Part shown: piece after piece, positions 45,118 through 53,843 of the stretch
Layout: every line of letters starts with the position of its first letter
How positions within the stretch are numbered: the first letter of the stretch is position 1
DNA from: Winogradskyella haliclonae
GTDB taxonomy: Bacteria; Bacteroidota; Bacteroidia; Flavobacteriales; Flavobacteriaceae
Direction of reading: 5' to 3'
Assembly (NCBI RefSeq): GCF_014635865.1
Contig: NZ_BMDQ01000001.1
Span: forward strand, 62,001-126,000
DNA: 64,000 bases
The notes under the pieces: model-generated
Told to the model about the DNA's origin: nothing
Database searches by the model: none
What the model saw: the letters and a program-made list of their open reading frames with translations, nothing else
Program-made: the position numbers and the translations under genes

Positions 45118-46096
45118 CTATACTAAGTTTTTGTTTAAAAATGGGAACTAATAATTTTGAAAGTTGTTGATATTCTATTAAAAAGGCATCATGCCCATGA
45201 ACAGATTTAATCTCACCAATAGTTACATTTTTTTTAATTGATTTAAGCTCTACAAACGTATTCCAGTTTTCTTCAGGTTTAAAAAATAAATCTGTGTTGA
45301 TAGTTATAATATGTATACTTCCTTCAATGTTCCGAACTACATTCTTGAGCTCATTTATGTGATCAGCAACATTAATAGTTTTCAAAATTTGATTCATCAT
45401 TTTATAGGCAGAAATCTGAAAACGTCTCGATAATTTCTCGCCATGATGGTTAAGCCAAGTCTCAACATTATGAAGAAATCTATCTGCTTTTGTTCTATTA
45501 AACTTTTCTGATAAAGACTCAGGAGTTCGGTAAAAAGTCATGGCATGCAAACGAGCATCAGCTATTGGGTCAAGTGAGTTTTCTAAAATACGTTCTTGAA
45601 CAAAACAATTAGCAATAAGCCAATCCGTGGCTTTCCAATCTGAAGCAATAGGAATGATATGCTCTGCTAATTTTGGCCGCAAAGACGCTAACTCCCATGC
45701 AATACCTCCTCCAACCGAACCTCCAATTACAGCAAATAATTTTGAAACTTGTAAACTCTGTAAGCCTATAGCAAACAATCTTGCGATATCTTTCGCTGTA
45801 AATTCTTTATAATATTCCACAAAATGCTCCTTAGTTTTACCAAAACCATTACCTGGAATATTAAAAGATAGTATGGTATATTGAGAAGTATCGATAATTT
45901 TCCCTTTTCCGACGATAGCATTCCACCAACCGTTTGCTCCAGTTACTTGTGAATTTCCTGTCAATGCATGATTAACAAGGACAATAGGCGCCTTATGTAA
46001 AGGTCTTCCAAAATCCTGATAGCTTAACTTTAGACTTATACTACGTCCTGAGTTTAACTCAAAATGGTCTATCTCTATATATTTAAGTGAATTCAT
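45080..46096 (-). CDS. metX: homoserine O-acetyltransferase (MetX-type alpha/beta hydrolase)
   Basis: 338 residues. Acetylates homoserine for direct sulfhydrylation by MetY. Seen: VLVNHALTGNSQVTG, the nucleophile elbow GGSVGGGIAWE, the ITINTDLFFKPEE acid, and SVHGHDAFLIE with the catalytic His. Acyl specificity (acetyl or succinyl) cannot be proven by eye, but the MetX fold and MetY neighbour fit acetyl. Follows metY after 75 bp containing a terminator-like hairpin. ATG start. Confidence 0.9.
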   Translation of the reverse strand: MNSLKYIEIDHFELNSGRSISLKLSYQDFGRPLHKAPIVLVNHALTGNSQVTGANGWWNAIVGKGKIIDTSQYTILSFNIPGNGFGKTKEHFVEYYKEFTAKDIARLFAIGLQSLQVSKLFAVIGGSVGGGIAWELASLRPKLAEHIIPIASDWKATDWLIANCFVQERILENSLDPIADARLHAMTFYRTPESLSEKFNRTKADRFLHNVETWLNHHGEKLSRRFQISAYKMMNQILKTINVADHINELKNVVRNIEGSIHIITINTDLFFKPEENWNTFVELKSIKKNVTIGEIKSVHGHDAFLIEYQQLSKLLVPIFKQKLSIDDRSQLNYIRNR

Positions 46097-46111
46097 AAAA
46101 TAGTTTTAGAA

Positions 46112-46153
46112 AAAATTGTATCAAGTTGTGTGCATTGAAACACACAACCTGAT
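46112..46153 (-). terminator. intercistronic terminator-like hairpin between metY and metX
   Basis: A 13-bp stem with one G-U pair: left arm 46120-46132, loop 46133-46140, right arm 46141-46153. On the minus strand it is followed by ACAATTTTTT. It lies inside the predicted methionine operon, just after the metY stop. It may trim downstream expression or mark a second transcription unit. Confidence 0.7.
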
Positions 46154-46171
46154 ATACTAAACACTAATCAA

Positions 46172-47476
46172 CTATAAATTAAGACTACATGCTTTTGGGG
46201 TTCCAACGGAAATAAAAGCTGCCTTTAAATCTGCTTTTAAATCCTCAACATCCTCAATACCTACTGAAAGCCTCACTAAATCTTTTGTTACACCAGTACT
46301 TTCTTGCTCTGCATCTGTAAGTTGTTGATGCGTTGTACTAGCTGGATGAATAATTAAAGATTTTGTATCTCCAATATTAGCCAATAGCGAAAACAGCTTA
46401 GAAGTATCTGCTACATGCTTGGCCGCATCAAAACCTCCTTTGAGACCAAATGTTACAATTCCACTTTGACCATTTGGCAGGTATTTATCCGCAAGAGTTT
46501 TGTATTTACTAGTTTCTAAACCTGGATAATTAACCCAAGCTACTTCTTCTTGTTGCTGTAGCCATTTTGCCAAATTCAATGCATTTTCACTATGTTTTTT
46601 AATCCTTAACTCTAAAGTTTCTAAACCTTGGATAATCTGGAATGCATTAAAAGGACTTAAAGCACCTCCATAATCTCTTAAACCTTCAATACGCACTTTA
46701 GCTATAAATGCGGCTGCTTCTAAAGCTTCAGAATAAATTAGTCCGTGATAACCTTCAGATGGCTCCGTAAATTCTGGAAATTTTCCGTTAGACCAATCAA
46801 AAGTACCAGCATCAATGATTATTCCTCCTAATGCTGTACCATTTCCATTAATATACTTTGTTAAAGAATGAACAACAATATTTGCACCATACTCGATAGG
46901 ATTGAGTAAAAATGGTGTAGCAACTGTGTTATCAACAATAAGTGGTACCTTAAATTCTTTAGCTTCGTTGGAGATTGCAGCAATATCTAAGACATCTAGT
47001 TTTGGATTACCTAATGATTCTACAAAAAATACACGTGTATTTTCTTGAGCTGCATTTTTAAAATTCTCAGGATTTGATGGATCTACAAATGTTGTTGTAA
47101 TCCCATGTCTTGGGAGTGTCACCTTCAAAAGATTGTAGGTACCTCCATACAAACTACTTGATGCAACTACATGATCACCAGCTTTAAGCAAAGTGAGTAA
47201 TGCCGTAGAAACTGCCGAAGTTCCAGAAGCTGTAGCAACTGCAGCAATACCACCTTCTAGCGCAGCTAAACGTTGTTCTAAAACATCCGTAGTAGGGTTA
47301 TTAATTCTTGTATAAATATTTCCTGTTTCTGCTAAGGAAAATAAATTAGCAGCATGGTCAGAATCATTAAATACATAAGCTGTTGATTGGTAAATTGGAA
47401 CTGCTCTTGTTCCGCCATTTAAGTTGACATCATGTCCTGCGTGCAACGCTTTAGTTGCAAATTTTTGGTTACTCAT
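46172..47476 (-). CDS. metY: O-acetylhomoserine aminocarboxypropyltransferase MetY
   Basis: 434 residues from ATG 47476 (nine codons upstream in frame are not family-like). PLP enzyme of the Cys/Met metabolism class that makes homocysteine from O-acetylhomoserine and sulfide. Seen: FATKALHAGHD, RAVPIYQSTAYVF, GNIYTRINNPTTDVLEQRLAALEGG, ASSLYGGTYNLL, and the Schiff-base lysine HSLTKYINGNGTALGG. First gene of the methionine operon, with a SAM-I riboswitch in its 5' leader. Confidence 0.95.
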   Translation of the reverse strand: MSNQKFATKALHAGHDVNLNGGTRAVPIYQSTAYVFNDSDHAANLFSLAETGNIYTRINNPTTDVLEQRLAALEGGIAAVATASGTSAVSTALLTLLKAGDHVVASSSLYGGTYNLLKVTLPRHGITTTFVDPSNPENFKNAAQENTRVFFVESLGNPKLDVLDIAAISNEAKEFKVPLIVDNTVATPFLLNPIEYGANIVVHSLTKYINGNGTALGGIIIDAGTFDWSNGKFPEFTEPSEGYHGLIYSEALEAAAFIAKVRIEGLRDYGGALSPFNAFQIIQGLETLELRIKKHSENALNLAKWLQQQEEVAWVNYPGLETSKYKTLADKYLPNGQSGIVTFGLKGGFDAAKHVADTSKLFSLLANIGDTKSLIIHPASTTHQQLTDAEQESTGVTKDLVRLSVGIEDVEDLKADLKAAFISVGTPKACSLNL

Positions 47477-47616
47477 TTTTCTAATTTTTTTGAGTTTAAA
47501 CAATACTTAAAATCATCTCGAAAACAAACGAGATATATAGCTTCTTTCGAGGCTAGCAAATAGAAAAATGTTATAAAGAAATTATACGCAATTGCTAATG
47601 AGCAATTGATTTTTTG

Positions 47617-47735
47617 GTTATCTATCTCGAAAACGAGAAATGATTCGTCTTCAAAGTAGAATTTAGCACCTTCTTAGTAAGTCTAAGGGTTGCTAAGGCT
47701 TCAACGGGTCTATTCCCTTCACCTTTCTTGATAAC
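47617..47735 (-). promoter_or_regulatory. SAM-I (S-box) riboswitch of the metY operon
   Basis: The minus strand shows the S-box core: P1 GTTATC (47735-47730) with GATAAC (47622-47617), AAGAAAGGTGAAGGGA, ACCCGTTGAAGCCTTAGCAACC, and AAGGTGCTAAATTC. A P4-like hairpin TCTCG-TTTT-CGAGA closes the core. This is a near-textbook consensus. Downstream hairpins (CAATTGCTCATTAGCAATTG; ATCTCG/CGAGAT) lie before metY and could form the switch. High SAM should lower metY-metF expression. No long T tract is visible, so translation control is as likely as termination. Confidence 0.93.
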
Positions 47736-47764
47736 ATTTCAAAAAGTTGATTGAACTTTCTGTA

Positions 47765-47772
47765 CAAAGATT
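47765..47772 (-). promoter_or_regulatory. candidate -7 element of the metY operon
   Basis: The minus strand reads AATCTTTG (one mismatch to TAnnTTTG), with TTTG 21 bp upstream. It lies 30 bp before the riboswitch aptamer, which fits a transcript that begins just before it. Confidence 0.5.
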
Positions 47773-47846
47773 CAATTATAAAAATTTAAAATCCAAATCT
47801 TTTTTTGACTTTATCATTTTTTAACATTTTGCATTTTAATAATTAC

Positions 47847-47868
47847 TTAAGAAGATTACGCTTCTTAA
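47847..47868. promoter_or_regulatory. 8-bp inverted repeat in the metK promoter
   Basis: TTAAGAAG (47847-47854), 6 bp, CTTCTTAA (47861-47868). It overlaps the expected -33 region of the metK promoter (-7 box at 47884). Candidate operator for an unknown regulator, or chance in AT-rich DNA. Confidence 0.5.
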
Positions 47869-47883
47869 TTTGATATAAATGTG

Positions 47884-47891
47884 TACTTTTG
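47884..47891 (+). promoter_or_regulatory. -7 element of metK
   Basis: TACTTTTG is an exact TAnnTTTG match. Transcription should begin near 47897, just before the SAM-II aptamer. Confidence 0.65.
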
Positions 47892-47904
47892 CACCGAAAT
47901 AATT

Positions 47905-47955
47905 AAGAGGAATGATTTGACTGATTGCAACCTCTGGAAAAAATTGCTAAAGACA
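47905..47955 (+). promoter_or_regulatory. SAM-II riboswitch of metK
   Basis: The order AGAGG, AATGATTTGACTGATTGCAA, CCTCT, GGAAAAAATTGCTAAAG fits the SAM-II pseudoknot: P1 AGAGG/CCTCT, ligand loop TGATTT...ATTGCAA, and the 3' strand TTGCTAAAGACAGT. ACTG (47920-47923) can pair with CAGT (47954-47957). It is 75 bp before metK. GTCAAATC at 47980-47987 is complementary to the loop segment GATTTGAC (47914-47921), a possible competing structure. SAM should lower metK expression. Confidence 0.85.
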
Positions 47956-48029
47956 GTGTTATGCTTTCCATACTATTGCGTCAAATCTTCATAAAATAGA
48001 ATCTCGATAATCGAGCAAAATTAAAATAT

Positions 48030-49286
48030 ATGGCGTATTTATTTACTTCGGAAAGTGTTTCTGAAGGACACCCAGACAAAGTAGCAGATCAGATTAGTGA
48101 TGCTTTAATTGATAACTTTTTAGCGTTTGACAAAAACTCTAAAGTCGCTTGTGAAACCTTGGTTACGACTGGACAAGTTGTATTAGCCGGAGAAGTAAAA
48201 TCTGACACTTATTTAGATGTACAGCAAATTGCAAGAGATGTGATTAATAAAATTGGTTACACTAAAAGCGAGTATATGTTTGATGGGAGTTCTTGCGGTG
48301 TTTTATCTGCAATCCATGAACAATCCCCAGACATTAATCAAGGTGTTGAAAGAGCTAATCCCGAAGACCAGGGTGCTGGTGACCAAGGTATGATGTTTGG
48401 TTATGCCACTGACGAAACCGAAAACTATATGCCCTTAGCTTTAGAGCTGTCTCATAGATTGCTAACTGAATTGGCTGAATTAAGACGCGAAAATAAAGAC
48501 ATTACCTATTTGCGACCGGATGCTAAATCTCAGGTGACTATTGAGTATAGTGATGATAATATACCGCAGCGTATTGACGCCATTGTATTATCAACACAAC
48601 ATGATGATTTTGATGCTAGTGACGATATAATGTTGGCTCAAATTAAAAAAGATATAGTCACTATTTTAATTCCTAGAGTGGTTGCTAAATTACCTGCACA
48701 TATTCAAAAATTATTTACAGACGATATTACCTACCACATTAACCCAACTGGTATTTTTGTTATTGGAGGTCCACATGGTGATACAGGCTTAACTGGTCGT
48801 AAAATTATTGTAGACACTTATGGCGGAAAAGGTGCGCACGGTGGTGGTGCTTTCTCAGGAAAAGACCCAAGTAAAGTTGATCGATCAGGTGCATATGCCA
48901 CAAGACACATTGCTAAAAACTTAGTCGCTGCTGGATTGTGTAAAGAAGTATTAGTACAAGTAAGTTATGCTATTGGTGTTGCAAAGCCAACAAGTATTAA
49001 TGTTGAAACTTACGGTACAGCAACGGTTGATAAAACCGATGGTGAAATTAGTAAAATTGTAGAGTCTATATTTGATATGCGTCCATATTTTATTGAGCAA
49101 CGCTTAAAATTAAGAACGCCAATTTATTCTGAAACTGCTGCATACGGACATATGGGACGTACACCAGAGATAAAGACATTAACATTTAAAAACCCAATGG
49201 GACAAGAAGTTACCGAAATTGTCGAGACATTTACATGGGAAAAATTAGACTATGTCGATAAAGTAAAAGCTGCTTTTGATTTGTAA
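48030..49286 (+). CDS. metK: S-adenosylmethionine synthetase MetK
   Basis: 418 residues. Forms SAM from methionine and ATP. Seen: [80 protein letters not shown], and the [19 protein letters not shown] loop. Length normal. Under a SAM-II riboswitch with its own promoter. A small stem CTCGAT-A-ATCGAG lies about 20 bp before the ATG. Ended by a strong terminator. Confidence 0.97.
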   Translation: MAYLFTSESVSEGHPDKVADQISDALIDNFLAFDKNSKVACETLVTTGQVVLAGEVKSDTYLDVQQIARDVINKIGYTKSEYMFDGSSCGVLSAIHEQSPDINQGVERANPEDQGAGDQGMMFGYATDETENYMPLALELSHRLLTELAELRRENKDITYLRPDAKSQVTIEYSDDNIPQRIDAIVLSTQHDDFDASDDIMLAQIKKDIVTILIPRVVAKLPAHIQKLFTDDITYHINPTGIFVIGGPHGDTGLTGRKIIVDTYGGKGAHGGGAFSGKDPSKVDRSGAYATRHIAKNLVAAGLCKEVLVQVSYAIGVAKPTSINVETYGTATVDKTDGEISKIVESIFDMRPYFIEQRLKLRTPIYSETAAYGHMGRTPEIKTLTFKNPMGQEVTEIVETFTWEKLDYVDKVKAAFDL

Positions 49287-49311
49287 TTGAAATCTGCTGA
49301 TATAGATATAT

Positions 49312-49340
49312 AAAAAGCCTTCTCAATTGAGAAGGCTTTT
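49312..49340. terminator. bidirectional intrinsic terminator
   Basis: AAAAAGCCTTCTC and GAGAAGGCTTTT form a 12-bp stem around AATT, with A and T flanks. It serves metK and the convergent M28 peptidase gene. Confidence 0.9.
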
Positions 49341-49343
49341 ATT

Positions 49344-50900
49344 TTAATTTCTACCACCATCACGGTTTGGTGAACGAGGCGAAGGCCAAGTCCGTTGTTT
49401 ACCTGTTCTTGGGTTTATTGGTAACACTATCTGATCTCTGGATGTTTTCTCAGCATCTTCAGATGCCATATAAGCTAAAACTGCTGTTAATATGGCATTA
49501 TTTCTTACATCATCAAAAATAATCTTATCGTAAGTATCCCTGTTAGTATGCCAAGTATAATTCCAATAAGACCAATTTAAAGCACTTAAATTAAACGCAG
49601 GTGCACCTTTAGCTAAAAACGACGCATAGTCTGAGCCACCTCCACCTGGTAAACCAGGAAACGTTGTTTCTATGTGCTCTGTAATATCCTTTGGGACTGC
49701 GTATAACCAACGTGATAAATAATCGTATGAGTTTAGAAATCCACCACCTGAAATTCTAACTACACGACCAGTACCATTATCTTGATTAAATAATGCTTGT
49801 AATCCATCGACAACATCAGGATGATCTTCTACAAATGCTCTAGACCCATTAAGTCCTTGTTCTTCACTTCCCCAATGCCCTGCAATAATTGTACGCTTTG
49901 GATTTGGATAATGTTTTTTTAATAAACGCATAGCTTCCATCATCACTAAAGTACCTGTACCGTTATCTGTAGCTCCTGTTCCGCCATCCCAAGAATCGAA
50001 ATGAGCTGATAATATTATGTATTCATCTGGTTTTTCAGAGCCTTTGATTTCTGCAATGGTATTAAATGTTGGCACACGTCCTAATTCCTTTGATTCGGCA
50101 ACAATTTTTAGTTTTGGCGTATGCCCAGATTCAGCGAGGCGGTAAAGCATTGTATAATCCTCTAATTCTAAATCTACTGTTGGAATTTTCTTTGTACGTG
50201 CGCTAAATATTTTATTAACTCCAAAACCTCTAGACCATCTACTAGCTACTATTCCAGAAGCACCAGCATCTTCTAATGCAACAATAATTGACCTTGTATT
50301 ATATCCTGAACGTCCAATATTGGCTCGCCACTCTTTAGTTTGTGTATCTCTTTCATCTTTCATTTTTTGAAAAGATTCTTCTGTAGCAAACTCTTCCCAA
50401 TTATAATCTGGTCGACCTGTTGGTTGTTTCATTGATATTAAGACCAGCTTTCCTTTTACATTAGGTAACCATTTCTGAAATGAAATAGAATCTTTAATAT
50501 TCTTAGGCAACGTAATAACTTCTGCGGTAACTCCCTCTGAACCTGTACTTGGATTCCATGCTAATTGAGTACCTTTTAAAGATTGTACGCGCGGCTCTAG
50601 CATATCAATATGCGTGATACCACGTTCCCAACCACGCCATTCTCCCCATTTTTCTTTTTTTGCATCGATACCCCATGACTTATATTTTTCTATCGCCCAA
50701 TTATGTGCATTGAGCATCTGTGGTGTACCTACTAATCGCGGACCTACCACATCCATTAGCTCATGTCCGATACTCTTTAATTGAGAATTTTCATTAGCTT
50801 CTTTTACTATACCTTTAATAACTGAATCTTTGTCTTGAGCATAAGTAACACTTAGGTTAAAAAGAAAAGCTAATAAGAATAGTCCTAAAAATCGTTTCAT
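49344..50900 (-). CDS. secreted M28-family zinc peptidase with PA-type insertion
   Basis: 518 residues: signal peptide (1-21, VTYAQ), propeptide-like region, a protease-associated insert (about 135-265), then the di-zinc M28 domain: SAHFDSWDGG, TDNGTGTLVMMEAM, GHWGSEEQGL, FNQDNGTGR and WHTNRDTYDK. The Pro/Arg-rich tail ends RSPNRDGGRN. The layout is that of carboxypeptidase Q-like enzymes, periplasmic or secreted. Lies beside the GLPGLI cluster on the same strand but with 127 bp and a terminator between. ATG start. Confidence 0.9.
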   Translation of the reverse strand: MKRFLGLFLLAFLFNLSVTYAQDKDSVIKGIVKEANENSQLKSIGHELMDVVGPRLVGTPQMLNAHNWAIEKYKSWGIDAKKEKWGEWRGWERGITHIDMLEPRVQSLKGTQLAWNPSTGSEGVTAEVITLPKNIKDSISFQKWLPNVKGKLVLISMKQPTGRPDYNWEEFATEESFQKMKDERDTQTKEWRANIGRSGYNTRSIIVALEDAGASGIVASRWSRGFGVNKIFSARTKKIPTVDLELEDYTMLYRLAESGHTPKLKIVAESKELGRVPTFNTIAEIKGSEKPDEYIILSAHFDSWDGGTGATDNGTGTLVMMEAMRLLKKHYPNPKRTIIAGHWGSEEQGLNGSRAFVEDHPDVVDGLQALFNQDNGTGRVVRISGGGFLNSYDYLSRWLYAVPKDITEHIETTFPGLPGGGGSDYASFLAKGAPAFNLSALNWSYWNYTWHTNRDTYDKIIFDDVRNNAILTAVLAYMASEDAEKTSRDQIVLPINPRTGKQRTWPSPRSPNRDGGRN

Positions 50901-50968
50901 AATTTTGGTTTGAAAAGTTAGACCAACAAATTACAATATTTGTATCACATCTAAAATCTATAAAAGTT

Positions 50969-51003
50969 AAAAGCTCACAATGCATAATGTATTATGAGCT
51001 TTT
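50969..51003 (-). terminator. terminator of the outer-membrane receptor gene
   Basis: AAAAGCTCA (50969-50977) pairs with TGAGCTTTT (50995-51003), with further AAT/ATT pairing inside the loop. On the minus strand TTTT follows. It ends the GLPGLI/receptor cluster before the M28 gene. Confidence 0.75.
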
Positions 51004-51026
51004 GTTTATTATATCAAGAGCAAATA

Positions 51027-53807
51027 TTATAAAGTATAAATAGCTCTAAACGTTATAAAACGTGGTTGTAAAAATGTAGCTGAATTAGATACAGAAAAAT
51101 TACCAACATTGTTATTGATATTAGCATCAATATTTAGTATGTTGTTTGCTCTAATCTCATATTCCCATTTAGCATCTCTATTTTTTCTGTACCCTAATCG
51201 AGCACTCCAAGTCGTGAAAGATTCCGATTCTCCCTCAACATTTTGATTATTATATGCATAATCAGTAACAAAAGTAACCGAGTCCCATATATACGCATCA
51301 AAACGAATAGATGGCGCATTAGTTATAATTTTCGTGTTTCTTGAACCTTGATTATTATTACTAATGCTATATTGATACCTAAGTCTTACATTGGGTGCTT
51401 CTCTGAAATTTGTACGTATTTCTGGTCTGTACGATTGAACAAAACTTTCATTTTCTGATTGTCTTCCTCCTACAAACTGATTACGTAAACTATAATTAAA
51501 TCGAGCAAATATTCCTGTTCTTATTTTACCAAATCTCTTATTCCAAGAACCAAAAGCCGTCAGGGTTTCATCTGCAAACTGTGAATTAAAAAATGTACTA
51601 GTAGTAATTACGTTATCAAAATTAGCTATGGACCTAATTTGATCTATATTCTTATTATAATTAACTACAGCAAACACATTAGTATTATTGAACAGGTTAA
51701 AGCTTCTATAATTTAAAGATAAGTTATGAGAGAGTCCATTTTGTAATTCAGAATTACCATAGGCTAAGGCGTCAAAATTATTAAGCACCAATCCTTCGGC
51801 AAGGTTAGTCACATCCGTAAATTGATTACTCATTCTATAGTTGAATTGAAGACTTTCTGATTTTTTGAACTGCACTCGAGCTTCAAACTCTGGCAATACC
51901 CTAAAAAAATTATCTTTAAATCTAGTTCCAAATTGTGTGTTTTGATTTCCATAAGCATGCACAGATACTCCGGGTCTAAATGTAAATTTACCTGTTCTCA
52001 CATTGTAACGCGTTGCTAGATACACATCACTAAAATTGTATTGAGTATCATTTACTGCGGCTAGTGAATTACCATCTAAGTCATCAATTGTAGGGTTTGC
52101 ATCTTGTATATTAGTAGGGTCATTTTGATCTAAAAATTGAAAAATATTAGAATTAAAATCTTGACGACTTACTATTGTTCCTAAGGTAAAACTGATATTA
52201 CTCTTAGGGTTTAAAATATTGTAATAATCTAATTTTGCGTCTAGCTGATTAGATTTTACACGTTGATTTTGACCAAGATTATAAAAATTCAAACTTCTAT
52301 CTAATCCTAATTGTTCTGCTGTTTCATCATAAGCATCTTCGTCTACTGCCGGTGGAATATTACCAAAACCATTATCATTATTTGTCGGATCATTATTTAA
52401 AAACGCATCATAAAATGGGTCTTCGTCTTTAATTAAATGTTGAGCCTCAAAAGCAAAAATATTATTCTCATTAAGTGTATAATAATAGTTTAAGTTTTGA
52501 TTAATGCTAAACGGAGTTACTTCATCTAATTGATTAGTAGTACCTATTACTGATGAAATCTCAGTTTGGCGTTCTTCATCTTTAGACAAACTCGCAAGCA
52601 CATCATAATCTAACTGGTTATTAGCATTGGGTTTATAGGATGCACTTAACTTGACTAAGCCTTGATCAGAGGCCTCCTTACCTGTATTGATTGTCTCTTC
52701 GTCAGGGATACCTAAATCTGGATCTGTATAACGTATAAAACTCTCTTGTCTTGTTCTTAGTCTTGTGGTATTGTAAATTAAAAATCCACTTAAGTCTAAA
52801 GCTTTATTTGGTGAATAACTGAAGTTGGTTGCCAATAATTTTGACTCCACTTCCTGGGCTCGTGCTGCAGTCGTTAATCCGCCCAAACCATTATTGCCCA
52901 AATTAAGGTTTGTGCCACTATCTCGACTTGGTGCTCTAAAACCACCACCAAAGTTTCTAACATCTCTGTTAGACAATGCTGGCTCACCAATATTATTAAT
53001 GTCACCAATAACATTAACACTATATTTTGGGCTGTAATAAAACAACTTAGGCTGGACCAAATACAACTCATCGTTTGGTGAAGGTGCAGAACCTACACCT
53101 GCAGTGATATCTCCAAACCAGAAGTTTTCTTTGCCTTCTTTAAGCTTAATATTTATAGCTACACTATTTTGATTGTTTTGTACGCTTCTTAATTGTCCAA
53201 CTTCAGAGAAATTACGTAAAACCTCTATTTTATCTACTGCGTTAGAAGGTATATTTTCTGTAGCTAATTTAGAGTCGCCATCAAAAAAGTCTTTTCCATT
53301 AACGGTGACTTTTTGCACCACATTACCTTCGACTTCTATTTGTCCATTATCATTAATCTCTACTCCCGGAAGTTTCTCAAGAACATCACCTAGTTTTCGT
53401 TCTGAGCCATTTTTAAAAGAATCTGCATTGTAAACAATAGTATCACCTTTTATGGTTACAGGCATCTCATATGTTAATTCAACAGCATCAAGTGCGTTAT
53501 CTAATGCCATTACAAAATCCTTTTTAATATCTACTTCTTTAGTCTCAAAAACCATGTTAATGGTTTTCATACCAATATATGTCACTTGCACATTGTACTT
53601 GCCATTTTTACCAAGTGCAATTTTATACTCGCCTTTAGCATCCGTAATTCCATAAGATTCCAATGCTTTTGTCTCTTGATTTATGGCAATAACATTAGCA
53701 AGCTCAAGAGGCTGACCAATACTATCCTTTACGACTCCAGACATTTTAACTTGCGAATAGGAGCTTATTACTACTATCATTGCTAGCAGCGTTAATATTT
53801 TTTTCAT
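51027..53807 (-). CDS. outer-membrane beta-barrel receptor with CarboxypepD-reg-like domain (copy 1)
   Basis: 926 residues: signal peptide (1-19), carboxypeptidase regulatory-like beta-sandwich (about 20-105, VVKDSIGQPLELANVIAINQ), a plug-like region (about 115-230, LGDVLEKLPGVEIND), then a large beta-barrel ending FITFRAIYTL. It resembles the OMP_b-brl_3/TonB-receptor group, but no TonB box is seen. Very similar to the protein at 55712-58561 over its whole length. Follows a GLPGLI gene by 36 bp. Substrate unknown. Confidence 0.88.
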   Translation of the reverse strand: MKKILTLLAMIVVISSYSQVKMSGVVKDSIGQPLELANVIAINQETKALESYGITDAKGEYKIALGKNGKYNVQVTYIGMKTINMVFETKEVDIKKDFVMALDNALDAVELTYEMPVTIKGDTIVYNADSFKNGSERKLGDVLEKLPGVEINDNGQIEVEGNVVQKVTVNGKDFFDGDSKLATENIPSNAVDKIEVLRNFSEVGQLRSVQNNQNSVAINIKLKEGKENFWFGDITAGVGSAPSPNDELYLVQPKLFYYSPKYSVNVIGDINNIGEPALSNRDVRNFGGGFRAPSRDSGTNLNLGNNGLGGLTTAARAQEVESKLLATNFSYSPNKALDLSGFLIYNTTRLRTRQESFIRYTDPDLGIPDEETINTGKEASDQGLVKLSASYKPNANNQLDYDVLASLSKDEERQTEISSVIGTTNQLDEVTPFSINQNLNYYYTLNENNIFAFEAQHLIKDEDPFYDAFLNNDPTNNDNGFGNIPPAVDEDAYDETAEQLGLDRSLNFYNLGQNQRVKSNQLDAKLDYYNILNPKSNISFTLGTIVSRQDFNSNIFQFLDQNDPTNIQDANPTIDDLDGNSLAAVNDTQYNFSDVYLATRYNVRTGKFTFRPGVSVHAYGNQNTQFGTRFKDNFFRVLPEFEARVQFKKSESLQFNYRMSNQFTDVTNLAEGLVLNNFDALAYGNSELQNGLSHNLSLNYRSFNLFNNTNVFAVVNYNKNIDQIRSIANFDNVITTSTFFNSQFADETLTAFGSWNKRFGKIRTGIFARFNYSLRNQFVGGRQSENESFVQSYRPEIRTNFREAPNVRLRYQYSISNNNQGSRNTKIITNAPSIRFDAYIWDSVTFVTDYAYNNQNVEGESESFTTWSARLGYRKNRDAKWEYEIRANNILNIDANINNNVGNFSVSNSATFLQPRFITFRAIYTL

Positions 53808-53843
53808 GATGTGGTTTGTTAGTATTTTTGAGTTTGATGTAGA

